Below, in pieces: positions 20,311-29,609 of a DNA stretch of 64,000 bases. This stretch comes from CAXBBB01 sp963815505 (GTDB lineage Bacteria; Bacteroidota; Rhodothermia; Rhodothermales; BA12): positions 124,001 through 188,000 of the forward strand of contig CAWFGU010000001.1 in assembly GCA_963815505.1 (NCBI GenBank), written 5' to 3'. The notes below the pieces were generated by a model. That model worked only from the letters and a program-made list of their open reading frames with translations. It did not search any database and was not told the origin of the DNA. Numbering within the stretch: position 1 is the first letter of the stretch; each line of letters starts with the position of its first letter. The position numbers were made by a program, and so were the translations under genes.

Positions 20311-20549
20311 TAGGGCGAGGGAGCAAGCGAGGCCGACACGTCGACCGGGGCGAGCTGAATGGTCTCGAACGGCATGTCGACACCCGTCTCGGTCAGCGCG
20401 GTGAATATGCCGAAGATCAGCAGCGCCACGACGACGACGACGACGACGACGTTGGAGAGCAGCGCCCTCAGTTCGCTGCCCGATCGCTCGGGGTCGAACC
20501 AGATGGACAGACGCATCCAGATGGCGGAGAGGAATTCGTTCATCTTCAT
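20310..20549 (-). CDS. Small single-pass membrane protein with polyvaline run
   Basis: 79 residues from ATG 20549 (an in-frame ATG at 20543 is equally possible). An amphipathic N-terminus (MNEFLSAIWMRLSIWF) leads to a membrane helix that begins with a run of valines encoded by eight GTC/CGA-phase triplets (acg x 8 on the + strand, 20428-20451), then ALLIFGIFTAL. The rest is a short extracytoplasmic tail. No family recognised. It is coupled to the DUF2164 gene. The triplet repeat could vary in copy number and change helix length. Confidence 0.75.
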   Translation of the reverse strand: MKMNEFLSAIWMRLSIWFDPERSGSELRALLSNVVVVVVVVALLIFGIFTALTETGVDMPFETIQLAPVDVSASLAPSP

Positions 20550-20620
20550 GCAAGGGATGAAGCCCTCATCTACGCGCCCGTCTTCCTCGAGGAGAACACA
20601 GCCGACGCTCGCGATGCATG

Positions 20621-21574
20621 TCAGAACACGTCGCCACGGACGAGAAACCGGTCGTCGATCAGCAGCGGAATCGGCTCACCGCTCCACAGCAGGTCGGAAA
20701 TCGGCACCTCTTCGTCGGATACGGACGGCGTGCAGGTGCAGGTGCGGCTCGGTCGTGTTGCCCGAGTTGCCAACGACTCCGATGACCGTGTCCGTCGTCA
20801 CCGAGTCACCCGGCACACGCGGACGCTACCACTCTGCAGGTGGGCGAGGAACAGGTACACGTCGCCCGAGCGCACGATCACGAGGTTGCCTGCCGGTCCG
20901 CCGGGCTGCGACAGCGGCGGCACCAGATCCGGCATCGTGTCGACCGCAGCGACGACTCGCCCATCAGATCGGACTGTACACCGGTTCGCCGTAGACGGCA
21001 TAGTCGTCCAGGTCGGTCGGCAGTAGGCTCGACGCCCGCGCGCCCCATCCTCCGACTTTGCCGATGTCGAGCGCATACGTCTGCGGCGGAGCAGCCGCGC
21101 CATGGTAGTTCGTCGACGACGTGCGCCCACCGTGCCCGACGAGGTACCCGCCGCCCCGCAGCGGCGACGCGACGGCCATCGGCTCGCCTTCGAACTGCCG
21201 AGAGAGCAGCGCGCTCGTCGCCAGGAATCCGAAGAACGCGACGATCAGCACGCGCCCGCCGAGTCCAGCCCATGACAGCAGCCGAACGCGACAGGCACAG
21301 GCGTCGATTGAGTTGCTCCGGCCTCGCCAAAATGAGAACGCTGCTCCGCCCAGCCACAGCGCCACCACGACCCAGCGTAGATGGACGCTCGCCAGCCCCC
21401 ATCGCCCCGTCCACACCACCCAACCGACGTAGACCCCGACGAGCGCGACGCGAACGAGCCAGTCCGTTCGGCGGCGCTCGGCCGTAGCCACATCCAGCCG
21501 ATCAGCAGCAGCGGCAGGGCAAGGGTGCGAATCAGTTCGACGACGAACGCGAAGAGGAGCAGATCTCGAGTCAT
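20621..21574 (-). CDS. Membrane-anchored M23-family peptidase (several frameshifts)
   Basis: About 310 residues as a composite. ATG 21574 starts MTRDLLLFAFVVELIRTLALP. Four hydrophobic helices follow (LPLLLIGWMWL; VRVALVGVYVGWVVW; WVVVALWLGGAAFSFW; VLIVAFFGFLATSALL), then an M23 domain: NYHGAAAPPQTYALDIGKV (zinc H...D), VYSPIDGRVVAAVD, GNLVIVRSGDVYLFLAHLQSGSV and TTEPHLHLHAV (HxH). The stop is at 20621. Frames change near 21480, 20975, 20815 and 20735; those at 20975 and 20735 are repaired by removing T and A. Helices-plus-LytM is a known envelope layout; the substrate is presumably peptidoglycan. Confidence 0.75.
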
Positions 21575-21894
21575 GGCGGCAAACATAAGCTGGTCTGCCT
21601 GCAGCGGACAACGTAGCCAGCAGCGGTCTTCGCCCAACCGTCGCCTGTCGTCCGCAGCGTCTTCGCAGGTCCGGTTTGTATTCTGATCGACTGTTGGGAT
21701 AGAACGGCTCTGATGGAGCCGCCAAGTTGCAGCCAGACGAATGCGTTTGCGGATGTCGAGGAGGAAATCCTCTCGGCGGCGGATGTGAGAACTGGCCCCC
21801 CTGCGGCGAAAGCCGCGTGCCCGACTTCTCCATTCTACTCCGCCCGGCTCCGGCCTGGCACGCTAACTGTCCGCCCGCGCGGACCTGCTGCATC
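21575..21894 (+). promoter_or_regulatory. Divergent intergenic region; structured 5' leader of the RNA helicase
   Basis: 320 bases without a gene between two divergent starts. On the + strand three short hairpins lie in a row before the helicase GTG: CGGCTC-TGATG-GAGCCG (21705-21721), GAGGA-GGAAA-TCCTC (21758-21772) and GCGGC-GAAA-GCCGC (21803-21816), the last a perfect stem closed by a GNRA tetraloop. DEAD-box cold-shock helicase mRNAs in other bacteria have long regulatory leaders; that this one does is inferred. No known riboswitch motif was recognised. Confidence 0.45.
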
Positions 21895-23613
21895 GTGACG
21901 TTTACCGACTTCAATCTCCATCCCTCCATCCTCGAATCCGTCGTCCACCAGGGCTACGAGAAGCCGTCGCCCATCCAGGAGGCACTGATTCCGATCCTGA
22001 TGGAAGGCCGCGACGCCATCGGCCAGGCCCGGACGGGAACCGGCAAAACCGCCGCCTTCGCCCTGCCGATGCTTCACCGCATCGCCCAGACCGACGAGCG
22101 CCGCTTTATCCAGGCCCTCGTCCTCGCCCCGACGCGCGAACTCGCCACCCAAGTATCCGCTGCCATCTACACGTACGGCAAGCAGATCGATGTGCGCACG
22201 CTGCCGATCACCGGCGGCCAGCCCTACCCCAAGCAGATCAAGCGGCTCCGCCAGGGCGTCGACGTGGTCGTGGCAACGCCGGGCCGATTGGTCGACCTGC
22301 TCAACCAGGGCGCCGTCGATCTGTCCCAAGCGCACACCGTCGTGATCGACGAGGCCGACGAGATGTTCTCGATGGGCTTCGCGGATGACCTCGACGCGAT
22401 CTTCGACCACCTCCCCGCCGAGCGCCAGACGGCTCTACTGTCGGCGACGATGGCTCCGGGCGTCAAGAAGCTGGCTCAGAAGCGGCTCAACAACCCTGAA
22501 GTCATTTCGGTGACGGACGGCGACCGGACCGCTTCCGACGTAGCGCAGAAGGGCTACATGGTCTACCACCGCGACAAGCTCGCCGCTCTGGTGCGCCTGA
22601 TCGAAACCGAAGACGTGACGAGCGCGCTGGCGTTTGTCAAGACGCGCGCCGGAGCGTCCGAAGTGGCGTCGCTGCTGTCGGACATGGGCTACGCCGCCGA
22701 GGAGATCTCGGGCGAACTCAGCCAGTCGGCTCGCACCGCCGTCCTCAACCGCTTCAAAAAGCAGCAAGTCCGCATCCTCGTCGCCACCGATGTGGCAGCG
22801 CGCGGGCTGGACATCGACCACGTTTCGCACGTGTTCAACGTCGACCTGCCGTTCGACCCCGAAGCCTATGTGCACCGCGTGGGCCGGACTGGACGCGCCG
22901 GACGCGACGGCACGGCGATGTCTCTGATCACGCCGTCTGATCGTGGCCTGCTCTCGCGTGTCGAACGCGCCGCCGGACGCAAGATCGAGATCGAGACGCT
23001 ACCGTCCATCGAAGAAGTCGAACTGGCTCGCAACACGCGCTTCGCCGAAGAAATCGACGCCGCCTTTACCGACGCTACCGACGCCGACCGCCGCTTGGTC
23101 ACCGAGATGATCACCGCTGGTGCCGACCCGATGGACGTGGCAACAGCCGCGCTGACGCTGGCCCGCAAGAGCCGCAACGTCGCTGAACTGCTGCCCGTTC
23201 AGGTGCCCGGAAAAGGCAAGAACAAGAGCCGTAACAACGACCGTTTCGACCGAAATGACCGGAACGATCGCAATGATCGCGGCGGCAAGTGGAACAACAA
23301 CGACCGCAACTCGGGCCGTGGCAGCAAGACCTACGAGAAAGGTGGCCGCGACTTCGACAAGGTGGACAGCCGCAGCCAAGACTCCGGATTTGTCCGCTTG
23401 GTGGTCGATGCCGGGCACGACATCGGCATCCGTCCGGGCCAGATCGTGGGCGCCATCGCCAACGAAGCCAACATCCCGGGCCGCGCGCTGGGCAAGATCC
23501 AGATCCAGGACAACCGCACGTTCGTCGACGTGCCCGAGAACATGGTCGCCAAAGTGATGGACGCCGCGCCGTTCAAGTTTGGACGCAACGCCGTCCAGGT
23601 CGAGACCGCGTAA
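21895..23613 (+). CDS. DEAD-box ATP-dependent RNA helicase (DeaD/CsdA-like)
   Basis: 572 residues from GTG 21895 (VTFTDFNLHPSILESVVHQG). All helicase motifs are present in order: Q motif YEKPSPIQ, Walker A ARTGTGKT, PTRELA, TPGR, VIDEADE, LSATM, ARGLDID, HRVGRTGRAGR. A charged Asn/Asp/Arg linker with DRNDRNDRNDR repeats (about 450-490) joins a C-terminal DbpA-type RNA-binding domain (FVRLVVDAGHDIGIRPGQIVGAIANEA...FVDVPENMVAKVM). Such helicases remodel rRNA and mRNA in ribosome assembly and at low temperature. The gene is intact and monocistronic, with a structured leader. Confidence 0.95.
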   Translation: MTFTDFNLHPSILESVVHQGYEKPSPIQEALIPILMEGRDAIGQARTGTGKTAAFALPMLHRIAQTDERRFIQALVLAPTRELATQVSAAIYTYGKQIDVRTLPITGGQPYPKQIKRLRQGVDVVVATPGRLVDLLNQGAVDLSQAHTVVIDEADEMFSMGFADDLDAIFDHLPAERQTALLSATMAPGVKKLAQKRLNNPEVISVTDGDRTASDVAQKGYMVYHRDKLAALVRLIETEDVTSALAFVKTRAGASEVASLLSDMGYAAEEISGELSQSARTAVLNRFKKQQVRILVATDVAARGLDIDHVSHVFNVDLPFDPEAYVHRVGRTGRAGRDGTAMSLITPSDRGLLSRVERAAGRKIEIETLPSIEEVELARNTRFAEEIDAAFTDATDADRRLVTEMITAGADPMDVATAALTLARKSRNVAELLPVQVPGKGKNKSRNNDRFDRNDRNDRNDRGGKWNNNDRNSGRGSKTYEKGGRDFDKVDSRSQDSGFVRLVVDAGHDIGIRPGQIVGAIANEANIPGRALGKIQIQDNRTFVDVPENMVAKVMDAAPFKFGRNAVQVETA

Positions 23614-23693
23614 CGCAACGCACTCCGCGAACCTGAGAGGGGCGCGGGAGGTGACAGAGACTTCGGTCCCTGCTCCTCCCCGCCCCTTTTTCT

Positions 23694-24521
23694 ATGACTC
23701 CGATTTCGCACCGCCTATTCTTCGCCGCTGCGCTGACGCTCGGAATGGTCGCCTGTTCTGGTTCGCAGCCCGCCTCTACTTCGGTCGATACGGAGCCTCC
23801 TTCTACGGTCGTCGACGTGTGGCGCGGACTGGACGCATCGTACGCGCACATGCTCTCTCAGCAAGGTCAACCGTGCGAACTGGCCTTTGGCACGTGGTTT
23901 TTCGACTTCGGCGCACGTGGACTGGCGTGCCTGGCAAACGGCGTCGTCGACTCGCCCAGCATCGTCGCGCAGTCCGGCGGAGCGCATGTTCGCTTCGGGT
24001 CCGCACGTCGCCACGACGATGGAGATCCGCCTCGACCTGTCGAGCGACCGCGCGTTCGGTCACTACGACCCCGCATTCGTCGACTGGGTCGCCGAGAACG
24101 CGATTTTGGGAACGGACAATGCCGTCGCCCGAGCGCTCGTCCGGCCTGCCTACGTGATGCACGTTCAGCGCTTGGCGCGAATCTACTGGCTCGCCCACGA
24201 TGATCTGCATGCGGGTGGCGCGTCTGTCCCCGCACTGGCGGCCTACGCTGCCTTCCTCGACGGTGGGCCGATTCCGGACGGCATGGGCAGCTACGAAGGC
24301 GACGGGTTCTCGGTCTTCGCCTTTGCGGACCGCAGTGACACCCTTCTCCCCGCCGTCGACCTGATGTTGCCCAACGACTGGACCGCGAAGTACGAAGCCA
24401 ATACCGCCTACGGCTTCTGGCTCCGCCGCCGCGCCGACGGCACCGACGCACCGCTGGCACGACGCCCTGACGACGCTGCTCACTGACGTACGACGCCGAC
24501 TGGCTCGCGCGGCAAGGCTGA
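23694..24521 (+). CDS. Lipoprotein of unknown function (frameshifted)
   Basis: About 274 residues as a composite. ATG 23694 opens a lipoprotein signal (LGMVACSGSQP). The body has CELAFGTWFFDFGARGLACLANGVV, then TTMEIRLDLSSDRAFGHYDPAFVDWVAENAIL and many aromatic residues. I recognise no family; the mix of short helices resembles uncharacterised Bacteroidota lipoproteins. The frame shifts near 23990 (one surplus T). The first stop in the resulting frame is at 24486, but removing one A near 24455 and one T near 24490 continues it as RWHDALTTLLTD...DADWLARQG to a stop at 24519-24521, one base before the convergent gene. That extension is inference. Confidence 0.6.
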
Positions 24522-24522
24522 G

Positions 24523-25327
24523 CTACGGCACGACGGCCACGATGCGCAGCGGTGCCCCACTCCCCTCTCCGATCTTCATCGGCAGCGCGATCACAGAAAA
24601 ACCTATCGCTGGAAGCGCGCTCATATCGGCGACGTTCTCGAAAGCCGGAATGTTGGCGTCGAACAGAATGCGGTGCGCCTCGAACAGCGTCGGACTGACC
24701 GAAGTCGATGCTCGGGGTGTCCAGCCCGATGGCTGCGATGCTTCGGTTGTCGACGAGCCACTGCGCCGCGTCGGGGTGCAGACCGGGAAAGTGGAGCAGC
24801 GCGACCGCGTCCGCTCCACGCGCGTCCGTGCCCATGTAGCGCACGCGATCCGGCCAGAACGACGCGTAGCCGGTCCGAAGCAGAACGAGCGCGCCGTCTG
24901 GGATCGCGCCATGCTCGGCCTCCCACGACTGGAGATCGGCGACCGTCACCTGGTAGTCCGCATCCGCCAGCGCTGTCTCGCTCACATCGACGACGATGCC
25001 CGGCCCGATCAGGTCTCGGAGCGGAATCTCATCGACCGTCCGCCGCCCTTCGGCGAAGTGAACCGGCGCGTCCAGGTGCGTGCCGCCGTGCTCCGCCGAC
25101 GTGAACGAGAACGCCTCGTAGTAATAGCCGCCGTCGGTCATGCCCTGCGCGTTGACGTTCAGTTTGAAGCCCTCCTCGGTCGGCCAATAGATCGTGTTCT
25201 CGTCGTACGCATGGCTCAGATCGACGAGGGCGCCGCCGGGAAACGGAGTGACAATGGGCGCTTCGGCGGCTGGCTGGCACGCGGCGACGGAGAGCAAAAC
25301 GACGAGAAACGAGGCGGGACGGCGCAT
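24523..25327 (-). CDS. Cyclase-family (kynurenine formamidase-like) lipoprotein (frameshifted)
   Basis: About 265 residues. ATG 25327; lipobox VAAC. The family (PF04199, Mn/Zn hydrolases such as KynB and isatin hydrolase) has the HxGTHxDAPxHF metal-binding motif, seen here as HGGTHLDAPVHF. LRTGYASFW, FPGLHPDAAQWLVDNRSIAAIGLDTPSIDFG and the C-terminal GFSVIALPMKIGEGSGAPLRIVAVVP also fit. The frame breaks near 24705; one surplus base between FGQ and PTLFEAHRILFDANIPAFENV explains it. A lipid-anchored periplasmic cyclase is unusual compared with cytoplasmic KynB. Substrate unknown. Confidence 0.85.
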
Positions 25328-25422
25328 GACGAGATGTACGTGAAAGCGGGATGCCCTCGGATACTCAAAGCGCAGCGAGTCGGTAACCTACGGTGCCCCT
25401 ATCGTATGTGCGCGCCCCAATC

Positions 25423-25821
25423 CTACTTCTGAGGAGCGCCATCGCGTTGCAGCGGAGCGTTCCAGCAGGTGGCTCCGGGCGGCTTCATCAGAACGATGTG
25501 CGGATTCACGCCGCCGCTTGGCTCAATGACGATGCCCGGGTCCGGATCGCTGAGCGGACCGAGCGGAGAGAAAATACCTGGGTCTACCTCGGCGGTGCCA
25601 CACGAGTCTGCGCCGAACTCCCACAGCGATATCGCTTCTCCCTTTAGCACACGTGCGCCCGACGAGTCGATCGTCGCCAGTTGGAACGTCGTTTGTCTAG
25701 GCGCCGTCGGTGCGACGAATCCGACTCGCGCGCTGTCCACCGGCGAGATCTGCGCAGTGGCAGGAACTGCCAGCGCCGCGCACGCGGCTACGAGGGCGAA
25801 GGTAGAGGTAGGGCGAGACAT
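25423..25821 (-). CDS. Small secreted protein, unknown
   Basis: 132 residues. The signal peptide MSRPTSTFALVAACAALAVPATA precedes a compact region with a likely disulphide pair (CGTAEVDPGIF, ATCWNAP). Pro/Gly-rich, with no recognised domain. It is 52 bp upstream of nothing it obviously works with: the thioredoxin-fold gene starts 592 bp further up on the same strand and ends just before it. It could be a short periplasmic binding or structural protein. Confidence 0.65.
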   Translation of the reverse strand: MSRPTSTFALVAACAALAVPATAQISPVDSARVGFVAPTAPRQTTFQLATIDSSGARVLKGEAISLWEFGADSCGTAEVDPGIFSPLGPLSDPDPGIVIEPSGGVNPHIVLMKPPGATCWNAPLQRDGAPQK

Positions 25822-25873
25822 GAGCGCGTAAGTGGACGAGATCCGTGTGCGATCTTGAGCTAGCTGAGATGTA

Positions 25874-26413
25874 TCACCGCCCGGACTGATCGCCCTCGAC
25901 GCCCAAGTAGGCTTCGAAGTCTTGGGTCAGGTAGGCGTCCGTCGAGATGAAGCCGAGCACGTTGAGGAAGTCGGGAGGGGCCGAGAAGCCGGGGAGTTTG
26001 GTGACGTAGCTGCCGTCGGAAGCGAGGAAGACAGTCGTCGGGTAGCCGCTCGCACCCAGCGCCTGGGCCAGCATCTGCGACGAGAGCGTGTACTCCTTGA
26101 ATGCGATCACATCCTCGGACTCCTCGCCGTTGACACGGACCATCTCGAAATTATCGGCGACGTACGCCTGCACCTCGTCGCTGCCATACACTTCTTTTTG
26201 CAAGCGCGCGCACCAGCCGCACCACGGCGCAAAAATATCGACGATCACCTTCTTGCCGCTCGTTTCAGCAGCCGTCATCGCGGCCTCGACGGTCGGATGC
26301 CAGTCGATGCCTGCGGCAGGCGATGGGTCGACGGCAGGACGCTGCGCCAGGGCGACGGTCGGCACCAACAGCAGGCCCAGAGCGAGGAAGAGAAGAGAGC
26401 GGAGTCGGATCAT
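25874..26413 (-). CDS. Periplasmic thioredoxin-fold protein
   Basis: 179 residues, ATG 26413. Signal peptide MIRLRSLLFLALGLLLVPTVALAQ. The thioredoxin core is KKVIVDIFAPWCGWCARLQ with a WCGWC active site, a cis-Pro loop SGYPTTVFLAS and GSYVTKLPGF, typical of the SoxW/DsbD-gamma-like group. It probably reduces or isomerises disulphides in the periplasm. Its ATG overlaps the TGA of the upstream glycosyltransferase as ATGA, so the pair is coupled, although a functional link is not obvious. Confidence 0.9.
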   Translation of the reverse strand: MIRLRSLLFLALGLLLVPTVALAQRPAVDPSPAAGIDWHPTVEAAMTAAETSGKKVIVDIFAPWCGWCARLQKEVYGSDEVQAYVADNFEMVRVNGEESEDVIAFKEYTLSSQMLAQALGASGYPTTVFLASDGSYVTKLPGFSAPPDFLNVLGFISTDAYLTQDFEAYLGVEGDQSGR

Positions 26414-27555
26414 GGTCGGTGGGCCAGAGCGGCCATCGTGTCGGCGAAGCGATGCAAAGCACCGTCGGCGTCGGTTGTTTCGAGGATAGCGGGTGCCGAT
26501 GCGGCCAGGCGGTCGCGCAGTTCGGCGTCGGAAAGGAGAGAAACGAGCGCGCGGGCGAGATCGTCTGCGTCGCCCGGACGCACGAGCAGACCCGCAGGTG
26601 ACGGGTCGGTGAGCACACGCCGCATCTCGGGCAGATCCGAGGCCACGACCGGCACGCCCGCACTCAGATACGCAAAGAGCTTGTTCGGCAGCGCGTAGCG
26701 ATGATTGAGGCATACGTCGGCCAGCAGCGCCACACCGACGGACGCCGACGCGGTCAGGCCAGTCAGTTCGGATGGCGGCACGGCACCTGGGAAGTGAACG
26801 CGTTCGGGGCCCGCCGACCGCAGAAGCGTGCCGCGCAAAGGTCCGTCTCCCAGAAAGACCAAGTGCGCGGCAGGGCACCGGGCTGCGACGCGTGGCCAGA
26901 CGGCAGCCAGGGTCTCCAGCTCGCGGTGCGGCGTCAGAGCACCTTGGTAGAGCACGAGATTGGCGCTGCGGTCCAGTTTCAGGAGTTCGTGCAGCAGGTA
27001 GCGGTTGGACGGCAGGTCAGAGAGCGGGTCGGCATTGGGCAGCAGCGTCGGCGGGTCGACGTGGTACGTCTGCGCCATGTGACTGGCGATGCTCCGACTG
27101 ACTGTAAATGCGTGGGTGACGCGGCGAACATAACGGCCTTCGAGCGCCTGCCAGAACTTTCGCGAGAGAGGCTTGCCGACCGTCCCAAACACGTGCGGAT
27201 AGCACTCGCGCGCGTCGTACGTCAGAGCCGAGCCGCGCTCGCGAGCGGCACTCGCCATCGCCGGAAGTGCGTACAAGTCGCTCGCGTGATAGACCGAGGC
27301 ATGAACCGGCGCTGAGTCGCGGAGCAGCGCGCGATGGTTGCGCAGGTAGAACCGGGGGCCGCCCGTGATGGCCTCGCCGCGCCCAACGACGTGGACGCCC
27401 TCCACACCAACCGGCCCCTCCCCCACTGTCAATAAAACGACCGAAAGCCCGCGCTCGACCAGTGCGGTGAGTTGCCGTAGCGCGCGACTGTTGCCTCGCG
27501 CGTCGCCAGTCAAGGAGAAGGCTATGTCGAAGGTTGAAGCGGCGGAAGTGGGCAT
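26410..27555 (-). CDS. Glycosyltransferase family 4-like protein
   Basis: 381 residues, GT-B fold. The N-terminal domain starts FDIAFSLTGDARGNSRALRQLTALVERG. The C-terminal domain has LVLYQGALTPHRELETLAAVW, HLVFLGDGPLRGTL, and the donor-binding ALPNKLFAYLSAGVPVVASDLPEMRRVL, which contains the E of the EX7E-type motif. It transfers a sugar from a nucleotide donor; acceptor unknown. It is coupled to the thioredoxin gene (4-nt overlap) and divergent from the M20 gene with a 195-bp spacer. Confidence 0.88.
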   Translation of the reverse strand: MPTSAASTFDIAFSLTGDARGNSRALRQLTALVERGLSVVLLTVGEGPVGVEGVHVVGRGEAITGGPRFYLRNHRALLRDSAPVHASVYHASDLYALPAMASAARERGSALTYDARECYPHVFGTVGKPLSRKFWQALEGRYVRRVTHAFTVSRSIASHMAQTYHVDPPTLLPNADPLSDLPSNRYLLHELLKLDRSANLVLYQGALTPHRELETLAAVWPRVAARCPAAHLVFLGDGPLRGTLLRSAGPERVHFPGAVPPSELTGLTASASVGVALLADVCLNHRYALPNKLFAYLSAGVPVVASDLPEMRRVLTDPSPAGLLVRPGDADDLARALVSLLSDAELRDRLAASAPAILETTDADGALHRFADTMAALAHRP

Positions 27556-27750
27556 GAGGAAGAGGTCGGAAGCCTCGCATTTTACGTGTGCGGAGGAAAG
27601 CTATGCGGTGCGTTCACTGTAGCGCACGAAGAGCAGGTGAGCCGTCTGCGAGCGTGCCCGCTAACGCGTATCTTTACCGGTCCGCACCGATGCGCGCGCC
27701 TACCCGACGCGCATGAGAGCGGGGACCGTCATCGCTACTTCTCGCCCTGT

Positions 27751-28800
27751 ATGAACCCCGTCACGCTCGCGCGCGCGCTCGTCGAGATTCCCTCTCCCTC
27801 CGGCGACGAAGCAGCCGTCGTGCGGCACGTGGCGACGGTTTTGCGCAACCTCGACCTGCGGGTCGAGCAGCAGCAGGTAGCGTCGAACCGCTTCAACCTC
27901 GTCGCTACGACCACCTCTGCGCCGCGCGTCGTGTTTGCCTGCCACCTGGACACCGTTCCGGGTGAGATCGAAGCCCACGACGACGATACCCACGTCTATG
28001 GGCGCGGAGCAGCCGACGCCAAAGGAGCCGCGGCCGTTCAGCTCGCCGCAGCCGCTAAACTGCTCGAATCGGGTGAAACGCGTATCGGCCTGCTGTTCAC
28101 CGTCGACCAGGAGATGAACGCGCTCGGCGCGCGCGAGGCCAACGCACACCCGGTGGCGGAGCAGTGCGCATTTCTGATCGGCGGCATGCCGACGGGCGGA
28201 AAGCTCGCGACAGGCACAAAAGGATCGCTGCGGATTCGGCTGAGCACCAAGGGAAAAGAGGCCCACTCGGCCCACCCCGAGAACGGCGACTCGGCCATCG
28301 TCCGGCTTCTCGACGCGCTGACGGCGCTGCGAACGGCGACGTGGCCTTCGAGCACGCAACTGGGCGAGACGACACTCAACGTCGGCGTAATCGCGGGCGG
28401 CACGCGGGCCAACGTCGTCCCCGGCTCGGCCTACGCCGACGTGCAACTTCGGCTTGTCACGCCCGCTGCCAGCGTCGAAGCACAGGTGCGCGAGTTGGTC
28501 GGGCCAGACGTGGACATCGAAGTGCTCGCCGCATCGGACCCGCTCGCGCTGTTCACGCCCGAAGGCTTCGAAACGACGAGTGTGCGCTTCACAACGGATC
28601 TTCCCTACCTCGACAAATGGGGCACCCCGCTCCTCCTCGGCCCCGGCTCCATCCTGGTCGCCCACACCGACGGAGAGCGCATAGCCAAAGCCGACCTGAC
28701 GGCGTGCGTCGACGGGTACGTGCGCCTGACGCAGCATTTGCTCGCCCGGTACGACGCAGAGAATAAAACGGCCGAGCCGCCGCGGGAGACGGCCGCCTGA
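27751..28800 (+). CDS. M20-family metallohydrolase homologue with altered catalytic residues
   Basis: 349 residues, ATG 27751. The fold is that of DapE/ArgE/carboxypeptidase G2 di-zinc enzymes: VVFACHLDTVP (HxD), GRGAADAKGAAA (bridging Asp), dimerisation domain GTKGSLRIRLSTKGKEAHSAHPENGDSAI, and a C-terminal LVAHTDGERI (final His). But the general-base/ligand pair normally DEE reads VDQEMNALGA, so the base Glu is Gln, and the metal-ligand Glu of the GEPT motif is Met (IGGMPTGG). Both are substitutions, not frameshifts. Either it is a pseudoenzyme or its chemistry has changed. The likely ancestor is an acetylornithine/acetyl-lysine deacetylase-type enzyme. Confidence 0.85.
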   Translation: MNPVTLARALVEIPSPSGDEAAVVRHVATVLRNLDLRVEQQQVASNRFNLVATTTSAPRVVFACHLDTVPGEIEAHDDDTHVYGRGAADAKGAAAVQLAAAAKLLESGETRIGLLFTVDQEMNALGAREANAHPVAEQCAFLIGGMPTGGKLATGTKGSLRIRLSTKGKEAHSAHPENGDSAIVRLLDALTALRTATWPSSTQLGETTLNVGVIAGGTRANVVPGSAYADVQLRLVTPAASVEAQVRELVGPDVDIEVLAASDPLALFTPEGFETTSVRFTTDLPYLDKWGTPLLLGPGSILVAHTDGERIAKADLTACVDGYVRLTQHLLARYDAENKTAEPPRETAA

Positions 28801-28804
28801 CGCG

Positions 28805-29596
28805 TCAGAGCCACACGAGCAGCAGCGCATAGCCCGCCGCGCCAACCACGAACGCGCCCAGTTTGCTCTCCCGCTCTTCGGGCAACTCCTCTTTGAGCAC
28901 GTTGAGAATCACGGCGCCTCCCAGAAACGCGTCCACGCTCGCCAGCGCACCGTGGGGAATGTCGAGCAGCAACGCTGTGCTCCATCCCGCCAGGACCGAC
29001 GCCGCCATCGTCCACCGCCCGACGCGGCGCCACCCGGCCTCGAACGTCTCGTCGAGCGCCTTGTCGACCACGACGAAGTGCAGCGCCATCGCAACGGCGA
29101 ACAGCACCAACTCGCGCATTTCGTACGACTCGCTCGCCAGCGCGTAGCCGACGATCAGACTGTAGATGCTGAACAGCACCAAGTGCAGCCTGTAGACGCG
29201 TCGCGCATTGTCGCCGCCGTCGTCTTTCTCCTCGGACTTCGACGCGTAATCGGGCGCCTGCTCGTGCCCTCCATCCGAGCCCGTGCCCTTGCTCTGCGAC
29301 ATCTGCTGCCGCGAGACGTGCATCCGGGACGCACGCTCGAAGCCGTAGAACGTCAGCAGCCCGGCCAGCGTCAGCAGGTAGACGGCGTGGTGAATACCGC
29401 TCGTCCACGACGCCTCGCTCAGCACTTCTTGGTGCTCGGCCAGTTCGGGTAGCAGGTGCAGGATGACGTAGGCCACCGACGCTCCGCCCGAAAGCGACAG
29501 CCACCGACTGCGCGGCACCCCTTCGAGAAACCGCAGCCGATGCGTCAAAACGTGGACGGCGCAGATGACGAGCGCGGCGATGAGGGAGGCAATCAC
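28805..29596 (-). CDS. ZIP-like membrane protein
   Basis: 263 residues, about seven membrane helices. LSGGASVAYVILHLLPELAEHQ resembles the ZIP-family HLLPE loop; a hydrophilic middle loop (SKGTGSDGGHEQAPDYASKSEEKDDGGD) is rich in acidic residues, as in ZIP variable loops. LHFVVVDKALDE and LDIPHGALASVDAFLGGAVILNVLKEELPEE stand where ZIP proteins carry HNFxDG and HEIPHE, but with only part of the metal ligands. It may be a diverged divalent-metal transporter. It ends 5 bp from the convergent M20 gene. Confidence 0.7.
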   Translation of the reverse strand: MIASLIAALVICAVHVLTHRLRFLEGVPRSRWLSLSGGASVAYVILHLLPELAEHQEVLSEASWTSGIHHAVYLLTLAGLLTFYGFERASRMHVSRQQMSQSKGTGSDGGHEQAPDYASKSEEKDDGGDNARRVYRLHLVLFSIYSLIVGYALASESYEMRELVLFAVAMALHFVVVDKALDETFEAGWRRVGRWTMAASVLAGWSTALLLDIPHGALASVDAFLGGAVILNVLKEELPEERESKLGAFVVGAAGYALLLVWL

Positions 29597-29609
29597 TGCA
29601 CGTCCAATC

